DNA from: a virus
Virus record (IMG/VR): IMGVR_UViG_3300041407_000081
Span: 1-42,252 of that record
Length of the DNA stretch: 42,252 bases
Direction: 5' to 3' (one strand)
The notes under the pieces are model-generated. The model saw only the letters and a list, made by a program, of their open reading frames with translations, ran no database searches and had not been told where the DNA came from. Below, piece by piece: positions 29,170-38,098 of the stretch. Every line of letters begins with the position of its first letter. The stretch's first letter is position 1. Made by a program: the position numbers and the translations under genes.

Positions 29170-29802
29170 CTAAACAAGTAGTGAATGCGCCAAGGTCATG
29201 AACAAGGTCTGACCCTTGAAGCGGTAAAGCTCCTCGTTCGGGTGCAAGCCATCCTTGAGTAGCCGCCACCATACGTTGGTTGCACCTATCGCCCTGTAAT
29301 GGTCAACCACAGTAACGTCAAGTGACGCGCCCATATTGACAAGCGCCTCGCTGTATAGGGCGACTTTTGTATTTACGTCAGAGTTGCCGTGAACAATAGG
29401 GTTTGGCGTGCCAAAGATTATTTTCTTGTTCTTCGCCGCAACGATTTGGCACATCTCCGTAGCCAGCGTTATGACGCCGCCTACGGAATGCCCACGTAGG
29501 GCGCTGTTAATGCCGAGCTGAACATATACCAAATCAACGTCCGGATACGTGTCGAGCAGTTCGGCCAGGCTTGGAATCACCGCAGGGAGGAATAGGGTCG
29601 CGTCACCGTACCGCCAGCTGCGGAAATCCGTACCTCCGTGGCTTACGTTGATGAACGTAAAGGCCCCCGGACCGAATTTCTCGTCCAAAAGTTGCCCTGC
29701 GATCACGCATTCAGTCCATGGGGAGACACCACTGTAAGCCCCGTTGGGCCCTAGATGGCTGGCGCTTACGCCTGTTGAGTCACCTATAACAAGAATTTTC
29801 AT
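29170..29802 (-). CDS. SGNH/GDSL-type hydrolase
   Basis: 210 aa. Block I is MKILVIGDSTGVS with nucleophile Ser9, a Gly lies in NVSHGGTD, block III is LGIN with Asn, and the catalytic Asp/His are in KDGLHPN near the end: a full SGNH set. Such enzymes remove acetyl or other acyl groups from sugars. It shares its start with the tail fibre stop (1-bp overlap), so it is probably a virion-associated O-antigen or capsule deacylase, or modifies the surface after infection. Confidence 0.85.
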   Translation of the reverse strand: MKILVIGDSTGVSASHLGPNGAYSGVSPWTECVIAGQLLDEKFGPGAFTFINVSHGGTDFRSWRYGDATLFLPAVIPSLAELLDTYPDVDLVYVQLGINSALRGHSVGGVITLATEMCQIVAAKNKKIIFGTPNPIVHGNSDVNTKVALYSEALVNMGASLDVTVVDHYRAIGATNVWWRLLKDGLHPNEELYRFKGQTLFMTLAHSLLV

Positions 29803-30950
29803 CAGATTTTGTATCCGCTACAAGTAATAGAAAACGACATCGTTCCTGCGGCAACAGTACAGCGGTAGTACAAAGTTTGCGGGGTGATAATAGGAATGTT
29901 CGGGAAATGTGCCTGAAAGCCAGCCCCACCGATTGCTGCGCTTGTCAGTGCGCATCGTTTTTCGCCAATACCGATTCCCGCCGCAACTGCCGCTGATCCA
30001 GCCAATCCAGTCAGAACAGAAACGGTTGCGCTGCTGCTGCTGATTGTCGTGCTGAAATCCCCTGACTTTGCGTTTAGCGGAACAACGGCAGACAAGTCGC
30101 GGATAAATAGAGATGCTTGTTGGGTGGCGGACGTGTAGAAAACGTTGTCTGGTATCCAGACATTCCGGCCGGCTACAAAGGCAGGCGAGAACTGCCCAGA
30201 ACCATTGGTCGGCACGACGGTCAACAGTGCAGAGGCCGTGTAACCGGAAGGCATGTTTGCGCCGCCATAGACTGAAGGTTGCTCTGCCAGGGTTGCGTTC
30301 TTGGCAAGCGACGCGAGATCACCGGTAACCGGATTGTAGATAGCGTACACCGCAACGTATCCGCTTACTGGGGCCGCTCCGGTATCCATGCCGCCAGCGC
30401 CAACACTGGCAAGGTTTACAACTTCATTGAACCCAGTAAGCCTGTACGAGATGCCTGATAGAGACGTGGCAACGATAATTTGATTATCGGTGAAAGTCGC
30501 GCTTGCGCTTGCCGCAGTAATGCTGCATTCAAGATTTTCGGAAGGCCCGACTATATCCTGAGATAAGGCTGCTTTAAGAGGCAGCCAATAGGACGGATCT
30601 CCAATGGTTGGATCTTTTGCGCCAACACCAGCGGGGCCGGAAGTGGCTACCCATTTGTAAACCTCGCCATCACTGCCCAGGACTATGCCGGCTTCGGTGT
30701 AGTCGACAGCGCTAGACCAACCAAGAATTCCCTTTTTATCCATGATAGATACCAGACTGCTTAGCTGGTACATGATCTGGTTCCACTCCGCAGAGTTCAC
30801 GCGCTCGGCATACGGCCATCCATCTGGAGAGCTTGCAGGGCCTGCTGTCTCATCTCGATATGTGACCCCGGCGACTGGTGTCGGCGGGATTACCGTCAGG
30901 GCTGTGGATGCGAACGGCGGCGGCGAAATAATGCTACGGGTAGAAGACAC
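29802..30950 (-). CDS. Tail fibre / receptor-binding protein
   Basis: 382 aa. The N terminus (SPPPFASTALTVIPPTPVAGVTYRD) and NSAEWNQIMYQLSSLVSIMDKKGI suggest a baseplate-attached fibre base with a short helix; the rest is Ser/Ala/Thr-rich beta structure ending in a compact Cys-containing tip (YYRCTVAAGTMSFSITCSGYKI). It overlaps the baseplate gene upstream by 17 bp, the usual fibre position. Receptor unknown. Confidence 0.75.
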   Translation of the reverse strand: MSSTRSIISPPPFASTALTVIPPTPVAGVTYRDETAGPASSPDGWPYAERVNSAEWNQIMYQLSSLVSIMDKKGILGWSSAVDYTEAGIVLGSDGEVYKWVATSGPAGVGAKDPTIGDPSYWLPLKAALSQDIVGPSENLECSITAASASATFTDNQIIVATSLSGISYRLTGFNEVVNLASVGAGGMDTGAAPVSGYVAVYAIYNPVTGDLASLAKNATLAEQPSVYGGANMPSGYTASALLTVVPTNGSGQFSPAFVAGRNVWIPDNVFYTSATQQASLFIRDLSAVVPLNAKSGDFSTTISSSSATVSVLTGLAGSAAVAAGIGIGEKRCALTSAAIGGAGFQAHFPNIPIITPQTLYYRCTVAAGTMSFSITCSGYKI

Positions 30951-31641
30951 GGCTTACTCCTATGAACGCCACGTCTGGCGCTCCGTTATCAAGGTCTGGC
31001 GCAAAGGCATCAGGGTAGCGGAATGATACCCGTGCAATGCGCGATGTTGTTGGAAGTGGAAGGTTGAATTGATGATCCGCCGTGTCATCGGATATCTCAC
31101 CGATCATGGCGGCGATGTCAAGCGGAGGCGTTACGACTGGGAAGACAATTTCTAGATCAGAAAGGCCAATATTGCGAACGCTGATCGTCGCCCCATAGGC
31201 GAGCTGAGCGAAGTACTGGAGCTCTGGCGCGCTTCCGTATTTAGTGTGGTTCTTTGCGATCTTGGCGCGGATTGCAGTCCGGTATGCAGGGTCACCAATC
31301 TGAACCTGCCCAGCCAATGGGGCGCCCGTTACATACACCGGCGTCCAATCGGGGGCGGTCAGCATGTCATCGGGGCCGAAGTAGACGATGGCCGAGGCGT
31401 CGATCAGAGGTCGCGGGAACAGGCCGACGATGCGCCCAAGAACATCAAGATTTCCCTGAACAGCATTGTCCAGAGTTCGAGCCGGCATCGAATCAATGAT
31501 CGCCGTGTGCAACTCTTGTGTCTCATTGATCTGCGACGTTTGGATTCCACGGATAACCGGCGAGCGACGGAACACTTCAAGCGTCGTCGCGCACGCCAGC
31601 GCCTGAAGATCCTGTCGGTAGATGTCGAATTCACTGGCCAT
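30934..31641 (-). CDS. Baseplate wedge protein (DUF2612-like)
   Basis: 235 aa. Opening FDIYRQDLQALA and the middle TPVYVTGAPLAGQVQIGDPAYRTAIRAKIAKNHTKYGSAPELQ match DUF2612 proteins, which sit between baseplate J and the fibre gene. Residues after DLEIVFPV are more variable. It overlaps the J-like gene by 1 bp. It probably links fibres to the wedge. Confidence 0.75.
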   Translation of the reverse strand: MASEFDIYRQDLQALACATTLEVFRRSPVIRGIQTSQINETQELHTAIIDSMPARTLDNAVQGNLDVLGRIVGLFPRPLIDASAIVYFGPDDMLTAPDWTPVYVTGAPLAGQVQIGDPAYRTAIRAKIAKNHTKYGSAPELQYFAQLAYGATISVRNIGLSDLEIVFPVVTPPLDIAAMIGEISDDTADHQFNLPLPTTSRIARVSFRYPDAFAPDLDNGAPDVAFIGVSRVFYP

Positions 31642-32864
31642 TACGGAGCCACCGTGATGTCGATGTTCGCGTCGGTGAATTCTGCGAACTCATCCCATGG
31701 GACTGTCACGTCATTTTCAAGAGTTGGGGCCGGTGCATCTCCGATAAAAAGCGAAACAACCCGGTGACCCGGCACAAAGTTAATAGGCGTGAACAGGCGT
31801 GACCAGATAACCGTTGCGCCAGGCGGGAACCCTGTTTCACTGAAACCGTCATCTACTCCCAGCGCCGGAGCGCCACCCTTGGCGTAGAGAATGATTGCGT
31901 CCTTGATCTGTTGCAGGCCGTCGGCCGGAAAGATGTTCCCGTTGATCACTTGGATCGTCAGCGCGATGTAAATTGGTTTCGCCGTTGGCCGAGTCCACTT
32001 GACCGCGTATGGCTCGCCCTGGACGTCAAACAGAGTTAGGCTACTGCTGCCGTACCACTCAGCGGTGACGCCGGTCCTTGCCAGCAGTGTCATGGCGATG
32101 TCGAGATCGGTGCCTCCGACAACAACCGCCGCGACGCTCTTGCCGGGTATCCCGTTCGCGTCCACCGTCAGGGTGTTGTTCTGGCGCACACGGGCGTAGG
32201 TCACGCCGGCGACGTTTGCCAGGTTGCCATAGACCGACTCGACTGGGCTGGCTGCAGGCGCCATGGTCGAAAGCTTCTGGCGGGCGCGCAGCTCGGTATC
32301 CGTCTCGACATCGCGGCCCAGCGATGCGGCCAGCGGGTTGGTGACAGACGAAAGGCCTGGGTATGGCGTGACGATTCTGGTCAGCACGCCAGGCGCGGCG
32401 GCGATCGGCCCGGGCACCGTGCACTGAACGGTAACTGATCCTTCGCCAAGGGCGTCGAGGGTTATGTCCTCCAGTGTTGCCCACTGGTTGGTGTTGTTCA
32501 CGTCGGCGACGAGTTGGCCAGCAGGGATCAGTGCGAGCGGGGTGCCGAGCAGATCTTCGGTAACCGTCGAGTTGAACTGGTCGAGACGGGTGATTCCGTT
32601 CAGTTGCACCAGGGCAGACTGCGCCGGGCCTACAGCTGCGCGCGGGTCGAACTGCTGATAGGACAGCTGCATCGCTTCCCATGCCAGCCCGACTCCTTCC
32701 AGCGGAACCTGCACGACCTGCATGGCAGGATCTTCTTCCTCGAAGTTCGGCTGCAAGGTCTCCCCGCTGACCGGATCAACGATCGTCCGGAGGTCGTCCG
32801 CCGCATCGGTCAGCACATCGGCAAGGCGCTTGGCCTCAAACCCATTATCTGTAACGCCTGCCAT
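31641..32864 (-). CDS. Baseplate J-like protein
   Basis: 407 aa. Classic Mu gp47/P2 J pattern: GVLTRIVTPYPGLSSVTNPLAASLGRDVETDTELRARQK, ASPVESVYGNLANVAGV and LPI-type central strands, then SETGFPPGATVIWSRLFTPI. J forms the inner wedge ring of contractile baseplates. Downstream of the gp46/W-like gene by 1 bp gap and upstream of the DUF2612-like gene. Confidence 0.9.
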   Translation of the reverse strand: MAGVTDNGFEAKRLADVLTDAADDLRTIVDPVSGETLQPNFEEEDPAMQVVQVPLEGVGLAWEAMQLSYQQFDPRAAVGPAQSALVQLNGITRLDQFNSTVTEDLLGTPLALIPAGQLVADVNNTNQWATLEDITLDALGEGSVTVQCTVPGPIAAAPGVLTRIVTPYPGLSSVTNPLAASLGRDVETDTELRARQKLSTMAPAASPVESVYGNLANVAGVTYARVRQNNTLTVDANGIPGKSVAAVVVGGTDLDIAMTLLARTGVTAEWYGSSSLTLFDVQGEPYAVKWTRPTAKPIYIALTIQVINGNIFPADGLQQIKDAIILYAKGGAPALGVDDGFSETGFPPGATVIWSRLFTPINFVPGHRVVSLFIGDAPAPTLENDVTVPWDEFAEFTDANIDITVAP

Positions 32865-32865
32865 A

Positions 32866-33246
32866 TCAGTTACTCACTTGAATTGTTTCGCTGGAGCCAT
32901 CGTCCATATCGAGCTTGACTTCGCCCAAAACGTCGACGTGGCGCATGGCGTCCTGATTGATCGCCAGGCTGTTCACCCTGCCGACCTCTGGACAGAGAAG
33001 AATTCGACGACGGTACAGCGCGCCGACTTCTGCCTCGGATCGCTTGCCTCCGAGAATGCCATTCTCACCAGTGTAGGGAATGCCCTTGGTGACATCGAGA
33101 AACCATTCACCGACGTCCGTACTGAGCGCGGTGAAGATCCGGTCTCTGGCGGCGTCCGCACCGCTGGACAGCACGATACGGCCGGCGCGTATCTGGAAGT
33201 CTGGGACTGTGGCGCCATCGCGCCGGAGCAAGAATGAGAAGGGCAT
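32866..33246 (-). CDS. Baseplate protein W/gp25/gp46-like
   Basis: 126 aa. Contains the gp25-type pattern IFTALSTDVGEWFLDVTKGIPYTGENGILGGKRSEAEVGALYRRRIL. Such proteins start sheath assembly at the baseplate. Placed next to J as in Mu-like phages, with 2-bp gaps on both sides. Confidence 0.82.
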   Translation of the reverse strand: MPFSFLLRRDGATVPDFQIRAGRIVLSSGADAARDRIFTALSTDVGEWFLDVTKGIPYTGENGILGGKRSEAEVGALYRRRILLCPEVGRVNSLAINQDAMRHVDVLGEVKLDMDDGSSETIQVSN

Positions 33247-33248
33247 AG

Positions 33249-33920
33249 TCAGGGCGCCGTGATGAATGCGTTTGCTGTAATGGTCCCGTCCACGATCTGG
33301 TTTCCGACCTGGCCAAGGTTGCCAGTGATCGCGACCAGCCCAGTGATATCGACAGGGCCGACGATGTGCAGGCCAGTGGCATCGAGTGTGACCGTCATGG
33401 CCCCCACGGTCAGCTTTATCTCGCCAACCTTGACGCTGAGCACGGTGGATGCCTCGCGGTCCTGGATCGTGATCGCATCGGTCGGGTAGTTAGCGATCGA
33501 CTGGCTGTCGCGCAGTAACCCGGGATAGAACGCCGAGTCTCCCAGGTCGCTATGCCGCGGAGTCTGCATGTCAGGCGGCGGCTGATTGCCTTCGCCGTGC
33601 TGCCAGTTGTCCAGGGCGCGCATCATCGGGATCAGTAGACCGTCATCACCTGAGCTTATCGGCGGGCAAATGAACAGGCCGTTCGTGGTCGATCCGTACA
33701 TCATCGTGGGGGCGCCGCGAACCTCGGCGCGCGGGATTGGCTGGGTGACCCCCTCCAAGCGCTGGACTTTATCGATGGCCGGCTGTGAGTCAACGCTCTG
33801 GCCGCCTGTAGCCACGTTGGTGACAATCGAAGGGGTTGGCCCATCCTTCTTCAGGAGCTGCCGGTCTACGGCCACCCGTAGCGCTTCGTCGTCTGGTGTA
33901 TCGGTCGTGGTTAAAGTCAC
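33249..33920 (-). CDS. Gp138-like membrane-puncturing spike
   Basis: 223 aa. The Gp138 spike pattern: N-terminal OB-like part (PIPRAEVRGAPTMMYGSTTNGLFICPPISSGDDGLLI), DSAFYPGLL, then a C-terminal beta-helix-like repeat (KVGEIKLTVGAMTVTLDATGLHIVGPVDITGL). It forms the tip that pierces the outer membrane. Overlaps the hub gene by 4 bp. Confidence 0.85.
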   Translation of the reverse strand: MTLTTTDTPDDEALRVAVDRQLLKKDGPTPSIVTNVATGGQSVDSQPAIDKVQRLEGVTQPIPRAEVRGAPTMMYGSTTNGLFICPPISSGDDGLLIPMMRALDNWQHGEGNQPPPDMQTPRHSDLGDSAFYPGLLRDSQSIANYPTDAITIQDREASTVLSVKVGEIKLTVGAMTVTLDATGLHIVGPVDITGLVAITGNLGQVGNQIVDGTITANAFITAP

Positions 33921-34804
33921 TTCTTGGTCTCCTTCGGCGGGGTCTTCATGGACTGGGCTTTCAGCAGCGCCTGCCCATGGCTGTCGAACTGAAGATTAAC
34001 AGACGTCGACTTGTAGCTCCCATCCAGCAGGGGATTCACAGACGACTGAATGATCATCTGATCGCCCGGTTTCATCCGCGCGTCAAACTTCGCCTGGATC
34101 TCAACGCCCACGTTATCGGCCATTGGCCCATTGAGCAGCGGCGAGGCGTTGATGAGGTTGCTGCCTGATGTGAACAGGAATGACCGGCCACTATCGCGCT
34201 TGTCACTGATGGCCTGGAAGACGCCATCCTGAACAGACCAGCTGAACCCGTATTGGTCGGCAAGGCTGTTGAGCTGGTCGGCGCTCGCCCCGCTGAACTG
34301 CTGGCCCTTCTGGAACAGGTTCCCGTCAACGTCGATCAGGCCGACGGTCACACCCGGAAGACTTGCGGCGATGTCGCTGACGACCGCACTGATTGGGGTC
34401 TGCCCGCCAAAGGCTCGGCTGTAGGCGCCTCGAACCATGCCGCCGTACCCATCAAGCGCCGTAATCTTCATTACGATGTCAGGGCCTTGTCGCTCCGGGA
34501 TGGCCGAAAGGATTGCTCCTGATGCGACCAGGCCGGCACTCCCTGGCGAAGAGGAGTAGCCGGCCATGACCTGGATCTTCGTGAGGTTTCCGCGGATCGC
34601 CATGCGCGTCTTGAGCGACAGCCCCCAGATGGCCAGATCGATCTTGTTCGGCGAGCCTGTGATTCCTTTGTTCGCGTTGAAGGCCACCCGCAGATTCTGG
34701 TTCGTGCCGTCGGCGATGATCCGAATCGCCTCGCCGGACGATCCACCGCCCTGCCAGTCAGCAAGCGGACCGATGATCAGCTCTGCGTATCGTAGGAAGT
34801 CCAT
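33917..34804 (-). CDS. Baseplate hub protein (gp44/gpD-like)
   Basis: 295 aa. Reads as a hub of Gp138-spike phages: start FLRYAELIIGPL, ITALDGYGGMVRGAYSRAFGG, DQLNSLADQYGFSWSVQDGVFQA and the MKPGDQMIIQSSVNPLLDG turn. The hub links tube to spike. It ends in a Lys-rich tail (KTPPKETKK). It shares one base with the Pam3 gp18-like gene. Confidence 0.8.
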   Translation of the reverse strand: MDFLRYAELIIGPLADWQGGGSSGEAIRIIADGTNQNLRVAFNANKGITGSPNKIDLAIWGLSLKTRMAIRGNLTKIQVMAGYSSSPGSAGLVASGAILSAIPERQGPDIVMKITALDGYGGMVRGAYSRAFGGQTPISAVVSDIAASLPGVTVGLIDVDGNLFQKGQQFSGASADQLNSLADQYGFSWSVQDGVFQAISDKRDSGRSFLFTSGSNLINASPLLNGPMADNVGVEIQAKFDARMKPGDQMIIQSSVNPLLDGSYKSTSVNLQFDSHGQALLKAQSMKTPPKETKK

Positions 34805-35199
34805 CAGGGCGCCTCGGTCGTGTACATGGCATAGACGTCAAACGGCAGAACCGTAGTCACCGCCTGCGGGATCTCGTTGTCCTCCCATTCCCCAGGCTCG
34901 AACCACCAGAGCTGGGCGGTATCGCCGAGTGATGTTTCGGTATTGTTCTCGCCACCGTCCTTGGTGAAGATTCTGAACTGGCCATAGATGCGCGTCAGAT
35001 TCGGCTGAGAGTCCAGCACGTTGACCACCGGCACTAGCGCCAAGCCCCGAGTGATGGGGCTTCCGTTGTTGTCGATCAGGTCCATGTACCACCCCGGGAC
35101 GGTCGAGTTCCAATAGGTGCGGACCGTCACAAGGTTCTGGCCCAGCAGGATCTGAATGCGCCGATCTCCGGTGCTGTCGACTGGAAGTATCAAGGCCAT
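34804..35199 (-). CDS. Baseplate plug-like protein (Pam3 gp18 / DUF6983 type)
   Basis: 131 aa. Pattern RIQILLGQNLVTVRTYWNSTVPGWYMDLIDN, LGLALVPVVN-like strand and FEPGEWEDNEIP resembles the plug protein of simple myovirus baseplates. It may close the hub. Start context GTAGACCATG with GGGG upstream; 3 bp after the Dit-like gene. Confidence 0.7.
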   Translation of the reverse strand: MALILPVDSTGDRRIQILLGQNLVTVRTYWNSTVPGWYMDLIDNNGSPITRGLALVPVVNVLDSQPNLTRIYGQFRIFTKDGGENNTETSLGDTAQLWWFEPGEWEDNEIPQAVTTVLPFDVYAMYTTEAP

Positions 35200-35202
35200 G
35201 GT

Positions 35203-35772
35203 CTACCCCTTCTTCTTGAATATTTGACTGAGCACGCTGCCGCTGTTGTTCTTCTTGTCGGCCTCGGTCGGCGTCTTCGGCTCCACCCGCCCGGCATTTG
35301 TTTGAGTGCTAGCGGTCTTCTTGGCCTTACCCTTCGGCTTGCTCTCCGGGACCATCGTCCGCTCAAGGGTGACTTGGTTGACCTCCTGGAAGACGACCCG
35401 CCCACGGAGCGCGCCAGTGAACGGTCCGACGTGCTCGGCGCTAACCCCGATGATCGCCATCGAGGGATAGGTCCGGTGACGAGTCACAACCTCATGCAGG
35501 CGTCGCTGCTTGATCAGCGTGCGCATGCCGTCGAGGAAGGCCGCTGCTCGGTTGCCGTAGGACTGGCCGTCCTCGTCCAGGTTGCTCATGACCCAGCTGA
35601 CTTCGAGGCCATCCGGATTCTCGACGATATGATCGGCAGCCGCGTCTCCGTTCTCGATCGTGTAGGTCGTCGGCGTGGCACTGAAGGCGTGATACTCGGC
35701 GCTCTTGCCGTCGGCCTCCGGACCATCTGAAAGGATCTGCAGGCTCTCGCCGCTGAAAAGTGCTACTGCCAT
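35203..35772 (-). CDS. Dit-like baseplate protein
   Basis: 189 aa. N-terminal 140 residues (VALFSGESLQILSDGPEADG, LDEDGQSYGNRAAAFLDGMRTLIKQRRLHEVVTRHRTYPSMAIIG) match the Dit-like phage tail protein domain, a ring between tube and hub. Residues 140-189 are a Lys/Thr-rich disordered tail. Directly after the tape measure gene. Confidence 0.78.
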   Translation of the reverse strand: MAVALFSGESLQILSDGPEADGKSAEYHAFSATPTTYTIENGDAAADHIVENPDGLEVSWVMSNLDEDGQSYGNRAAAFLDGMRTLIKQRRLHEVVTRHRTYPSMAIIGVSAEHVGPFTGALRGRVVFQEVNQVTLERTMVPESKPKGKAKKTASTQTNAGRVEPKTPTEADKKNNSGSVLSQIFKKKG

Positions 35773-35784
35773 TCTGGCGCCTCC

Positions 35785-37377
35785 TTATCCGGTGACCGGG
35801 CCGGTTAGGCCTGGGCTTGATTGCTGGAGAGTTTGGCCCAGCCCTCCCTTCTTGACGACCTCGTTCGCCACCGCCGCAGGATCGCCGGCCCCGTTGATGT
35901 TGAAGGTGTTGGTGTTGTTCTGCGTTGCCGATCCTCCACCCTTCATGGCCTCTGGCGACATTGGCGCGGACGATGGTGCAGATGCAGGAGCTGCGCCGCC
36001 TGCCGGAGCCTCTTCACCGCCACCGAACAGCCCGCTGAACATGTCGACGATCTTGTCGGCGTACTTGCCTGCGAACCCGATCACGATATCCAGCTGCTCC
36101 TTGAACATCTCGGGCAGCACGGTAAACGGGTTGGCGCCTGCGACGATCTTCTCGATCCCGCGCATCGTCGAGGCGATCGAATCAATGATTGCCGTAGCCA
36201 GGTCAGCGAAGAACGCAAGGATCTGCTTGATCGCGACCAGGAAGTCATCGGCAATTGCAGAGGCTGACTCACCTGCAGATCCAACGATCGACTTGAATCC
36301 GGCCGTGATCGCAGGGAAGGCCTCGGCGAACTGATTGACCCATCCGCCGATAACCGAGTCGCCCCCGGTGAAGGCGGAATACAGATCGTCCAGCACCAGC
36401 ACAACGCCAGCGATGGCGGCCGCGGCAAGTATGAACGGCCACGTCGCAGCAATCACCGCGATAGCCAGCGCCCCGAACGCGATGGCCACGGATATGGCAA
36501 TGGCCTGGGTCGCGTCGAGAGGACCAATTATCGAATCCAGCGGGCCGATCAGCTCGGTCACCTTCCCATAGAGATAGCCAACCGCATCGCCGAACATCTC
36601 GAAGCCCTTGGCTACGCCTTCGACAACCTGAGTCACTGCCGAGGAAATGAACTCCCGGTTCTTGCCAATCCAGTTGGTGAATACGTCGAGCGATTCGGAC
36701 ATCGCAGGCAGCAGGCCGACAGAGATCGACTTGCCCAGCGCGTCGACGACCGATCTCGCATTGAGCAGAGAACTCTGGAACTTGGCGGCCTTGTTCTTGG
36801 CGTTGTCGTCGAGCACGATGCCCAGGGCTTTTGCTTGGTCGCGAAGACCTTGCAGGCCCTTTCCGCCCTGCTGCAACAGCTTGAGGGCGCTCGGGCTAAG
36901 CCCAAGCTGATCCGTGAACTTGTTCTGCTCGCCCTTGCTCAGCGTTTCGAACTTGGTGGCGATGTCCATCAGGACTTCATCGGTCGAGCGGAGTTTCCCG
37001 GTCGCATCCTTCGCGCTCACGCCAAGCTCTTTCAGCGCGTCGTTATCGTCCAGGGTTTTGGAAAGGTTCTCCAGGTCCATGCGGAACTCTTCAACTTCGG
37101 CGCCTGATTGCTTGGCCGCGAATTCGAGTTCTTGGAATGCCTGGAAGTTGATCCCGAAGGCTTCGGCCATCTTGGCTGATTTGTCGATCGCCTCGGCCTG
37201 GGTGGCTGCGTAGGCGCCGACTGCGGCGGCTGCCGCGACGAGCGCCGCGCCTGCTGCTGCGGCGGCCGCTACGACACCGCCAAGGATCTTGCCGAAGGCG
37301 GACGCCTCACCCTTGGCCTTTGGGTCTGTTTCGAGTCCGAGCAGTGTAACGAGCTCGTCGACCACTGTGCTTGTCAT
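35785..37377 (-). CDS. Tape measure protein (short)
   Basis: 530 aa, small for the family; at about 1.5 A per residue it predicts a tail near 80 nm. Features: N-terminal Ala/Gly hydrophobic segment (VVAAAAAAGAALVAAAAAVGA), a conserved early motif (AEAFGINFQAFQELEFAAKQSGAEVEEFRMDLENLSKTL), a second hydrophobic patch near 305-335 and a flexible C terminus. It sets tail length and enters the envelope during injection. Overlaps the frameshift domain by 1 bp. Confidence 0.9.
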   Translation of the reverse strand: MTSTVVDELVTLLGLETDPKAKGEASAFGKILGGVVAAAAAAGAALVAAAAAVGAYAATQAEAIDKSAKMAEAFGINFQAFQELEFAAKQSGAEVEEFRMDLENLSKTLDDNDALKELGVSAKDATGKLRSTDEVLMDIATKFETLSKGEQNKFTDQLGLSPSALKLLQQGGKGLQGLRDQAKALGIVLDDNAKNKAAKFQSSLLNARSVVDALGKSISVGLLPAMSESLDVFTNWIGKNREFISSAVTQVVEGVAKGFEMFGDAVGYLYGKVTELIGPLDSIIGPLDATQAIAISVAIAFGALAIAVIAATWPFILAAAAIAGVVLVLDDLYSAFTGGDSVIGGWVNQFAEAFPAITAGFKSIVGSAGESASAIADDFLVAIKQILAFFADLATAIIDSIASTMRGIEKIVAGANPFTVLPEMFKEQLDIVIGFAGKYADKIVDMFSGLFGGGEEAPAGGAAPASAPSSAPMSPEAMKGGGSATQNNTNTFNINGAGDPAAVANEVVKKGGLGQTLQQSSPGLTGPVTG

Positions 37378-38086
37378 CAGCCGTTCCCTCTCATTCTCTC
37401 GGCGAGCACATGGCTCTCCCAGTCAATCCAGTCGTCAAGGTCGAGAAGGTCGTGCATCTTCCAGATCTCTTCCCACGAATATTTCCAGTCACGGAGGTCG
37501 GGCCAAGTAACGCCAAGGCCGCCCTTTAACAGGCGGCCTATCGCGTAATCAATCCTCCATTCTTCTGGGATTTCAATAGACGGGCGGCGGGCACCCGACA
37601 GCTCTAGCCCTTTCCGCCGAACGCGAAAAAACCGGCTACGTTGGTTTTCAGTGCCCAGACCAGGACCAGAAGCAGGTGGTCGGGGTGATCGGCGAACCAT
37701 GCGTTGATCGCGTTATCGTCGTGCAGCTTCTGCCCAGCGAAGACCCGGCCGCGCACGCACTTCAGTGCGCAGTCGTACAGGCTTTCAGCGTCAACTTTGG
37801 CAATGCCTCCGGCCAGCGCAGAGATCAGTTGCGGTGATTCCATCAGCTTTTCCAGAATCTTCCCGACATCTTTTTTATCGCCATCTGGCTGCTCGACTTC
37901 CTTGTCGGACTCTTCATCCTTCTGGAGCATGCTGGAGCTGATCAGCGACTTGATGACCTCGACGTCATCGAGAGCCCCCGCCAGATTCTGCGCGACCTTG
38001 GTAGCCAGGCGTCCGGCCTCCAGAGGGTCGAGCTTGATCAGTTTGTAATCCTGGCCTCGGATGTTCTCGGTAACGATTGCGGTCAT
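37377..38086 (-). CDS. Tail assembly chaperone fusion (G-T type) by -1 frameshift
   Basis: Joining 38086-37625 to 37625-37377 by one backward step gives a 236-aa fusion. The second part (about 82 aa: LSGARRPSIEIPEEWRIDY, WKYSWEEIWKMHDLLDLDDW) has no good start of its own; the frame is open to 37700, inside the first gene. Position between tube and tape measure, and shift site, match lambda G/GT. The fusion would guide tape measure to the tube. Confidence 0.75.
37604..38086 (-). CDS. Tail assembly chaperone, unshifted (G type)
   Basis: 160 aa. Acidic helical protein (KLDPLEAGRLATKVAQNLAG, SDKEVEQPDGDKKDVGKIL) ending CVRGRVFAGQKLHDDNAINAWFADHPDHLLLVLVWALK, a common pattern in myovirus tail chaperones. 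A slippery site lies 7 codons before its stop. The start has the CCAAAGACCATG context. Located between the tube and tape measure genes. Confidence 0.78.
   Translation of the reverse strand: MTAIVTENIRGQDYKLIKLDPLEAGRLATKVAQNLAGALDDVEVIKSLISSSMLQKDEESDKEVEQPDGDKKDVGKILEKLMESPQLISALAGGIAKVDAESLYDCALKCVRGRVFAGQKLHDDNAINAWFADHPDHLLLVLVWALKTNVAGFFAFGGKG
37625..37631 (-). promoter_or_regulatory. -1 programmed frameshift site
   Basis: On the minus strand T TTT TTC in the frame of the chaperone, a canonical X XXY YYZ heptamer. The new frame runs on for 82 codons. A GGCGG/CCGCC stem can form shortly downstream, around the zero-frame stop. Confidence 0.7.
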
Positions 38087-38098
38087 GGTCTTTGGTCC

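Noticed and set aside
37377-37700. Independent 107-aa gene
   Set aside because: Its first 25 residues lie inside the chaperone gene with no start site; the -1 slippery heptamer explains the frame better.
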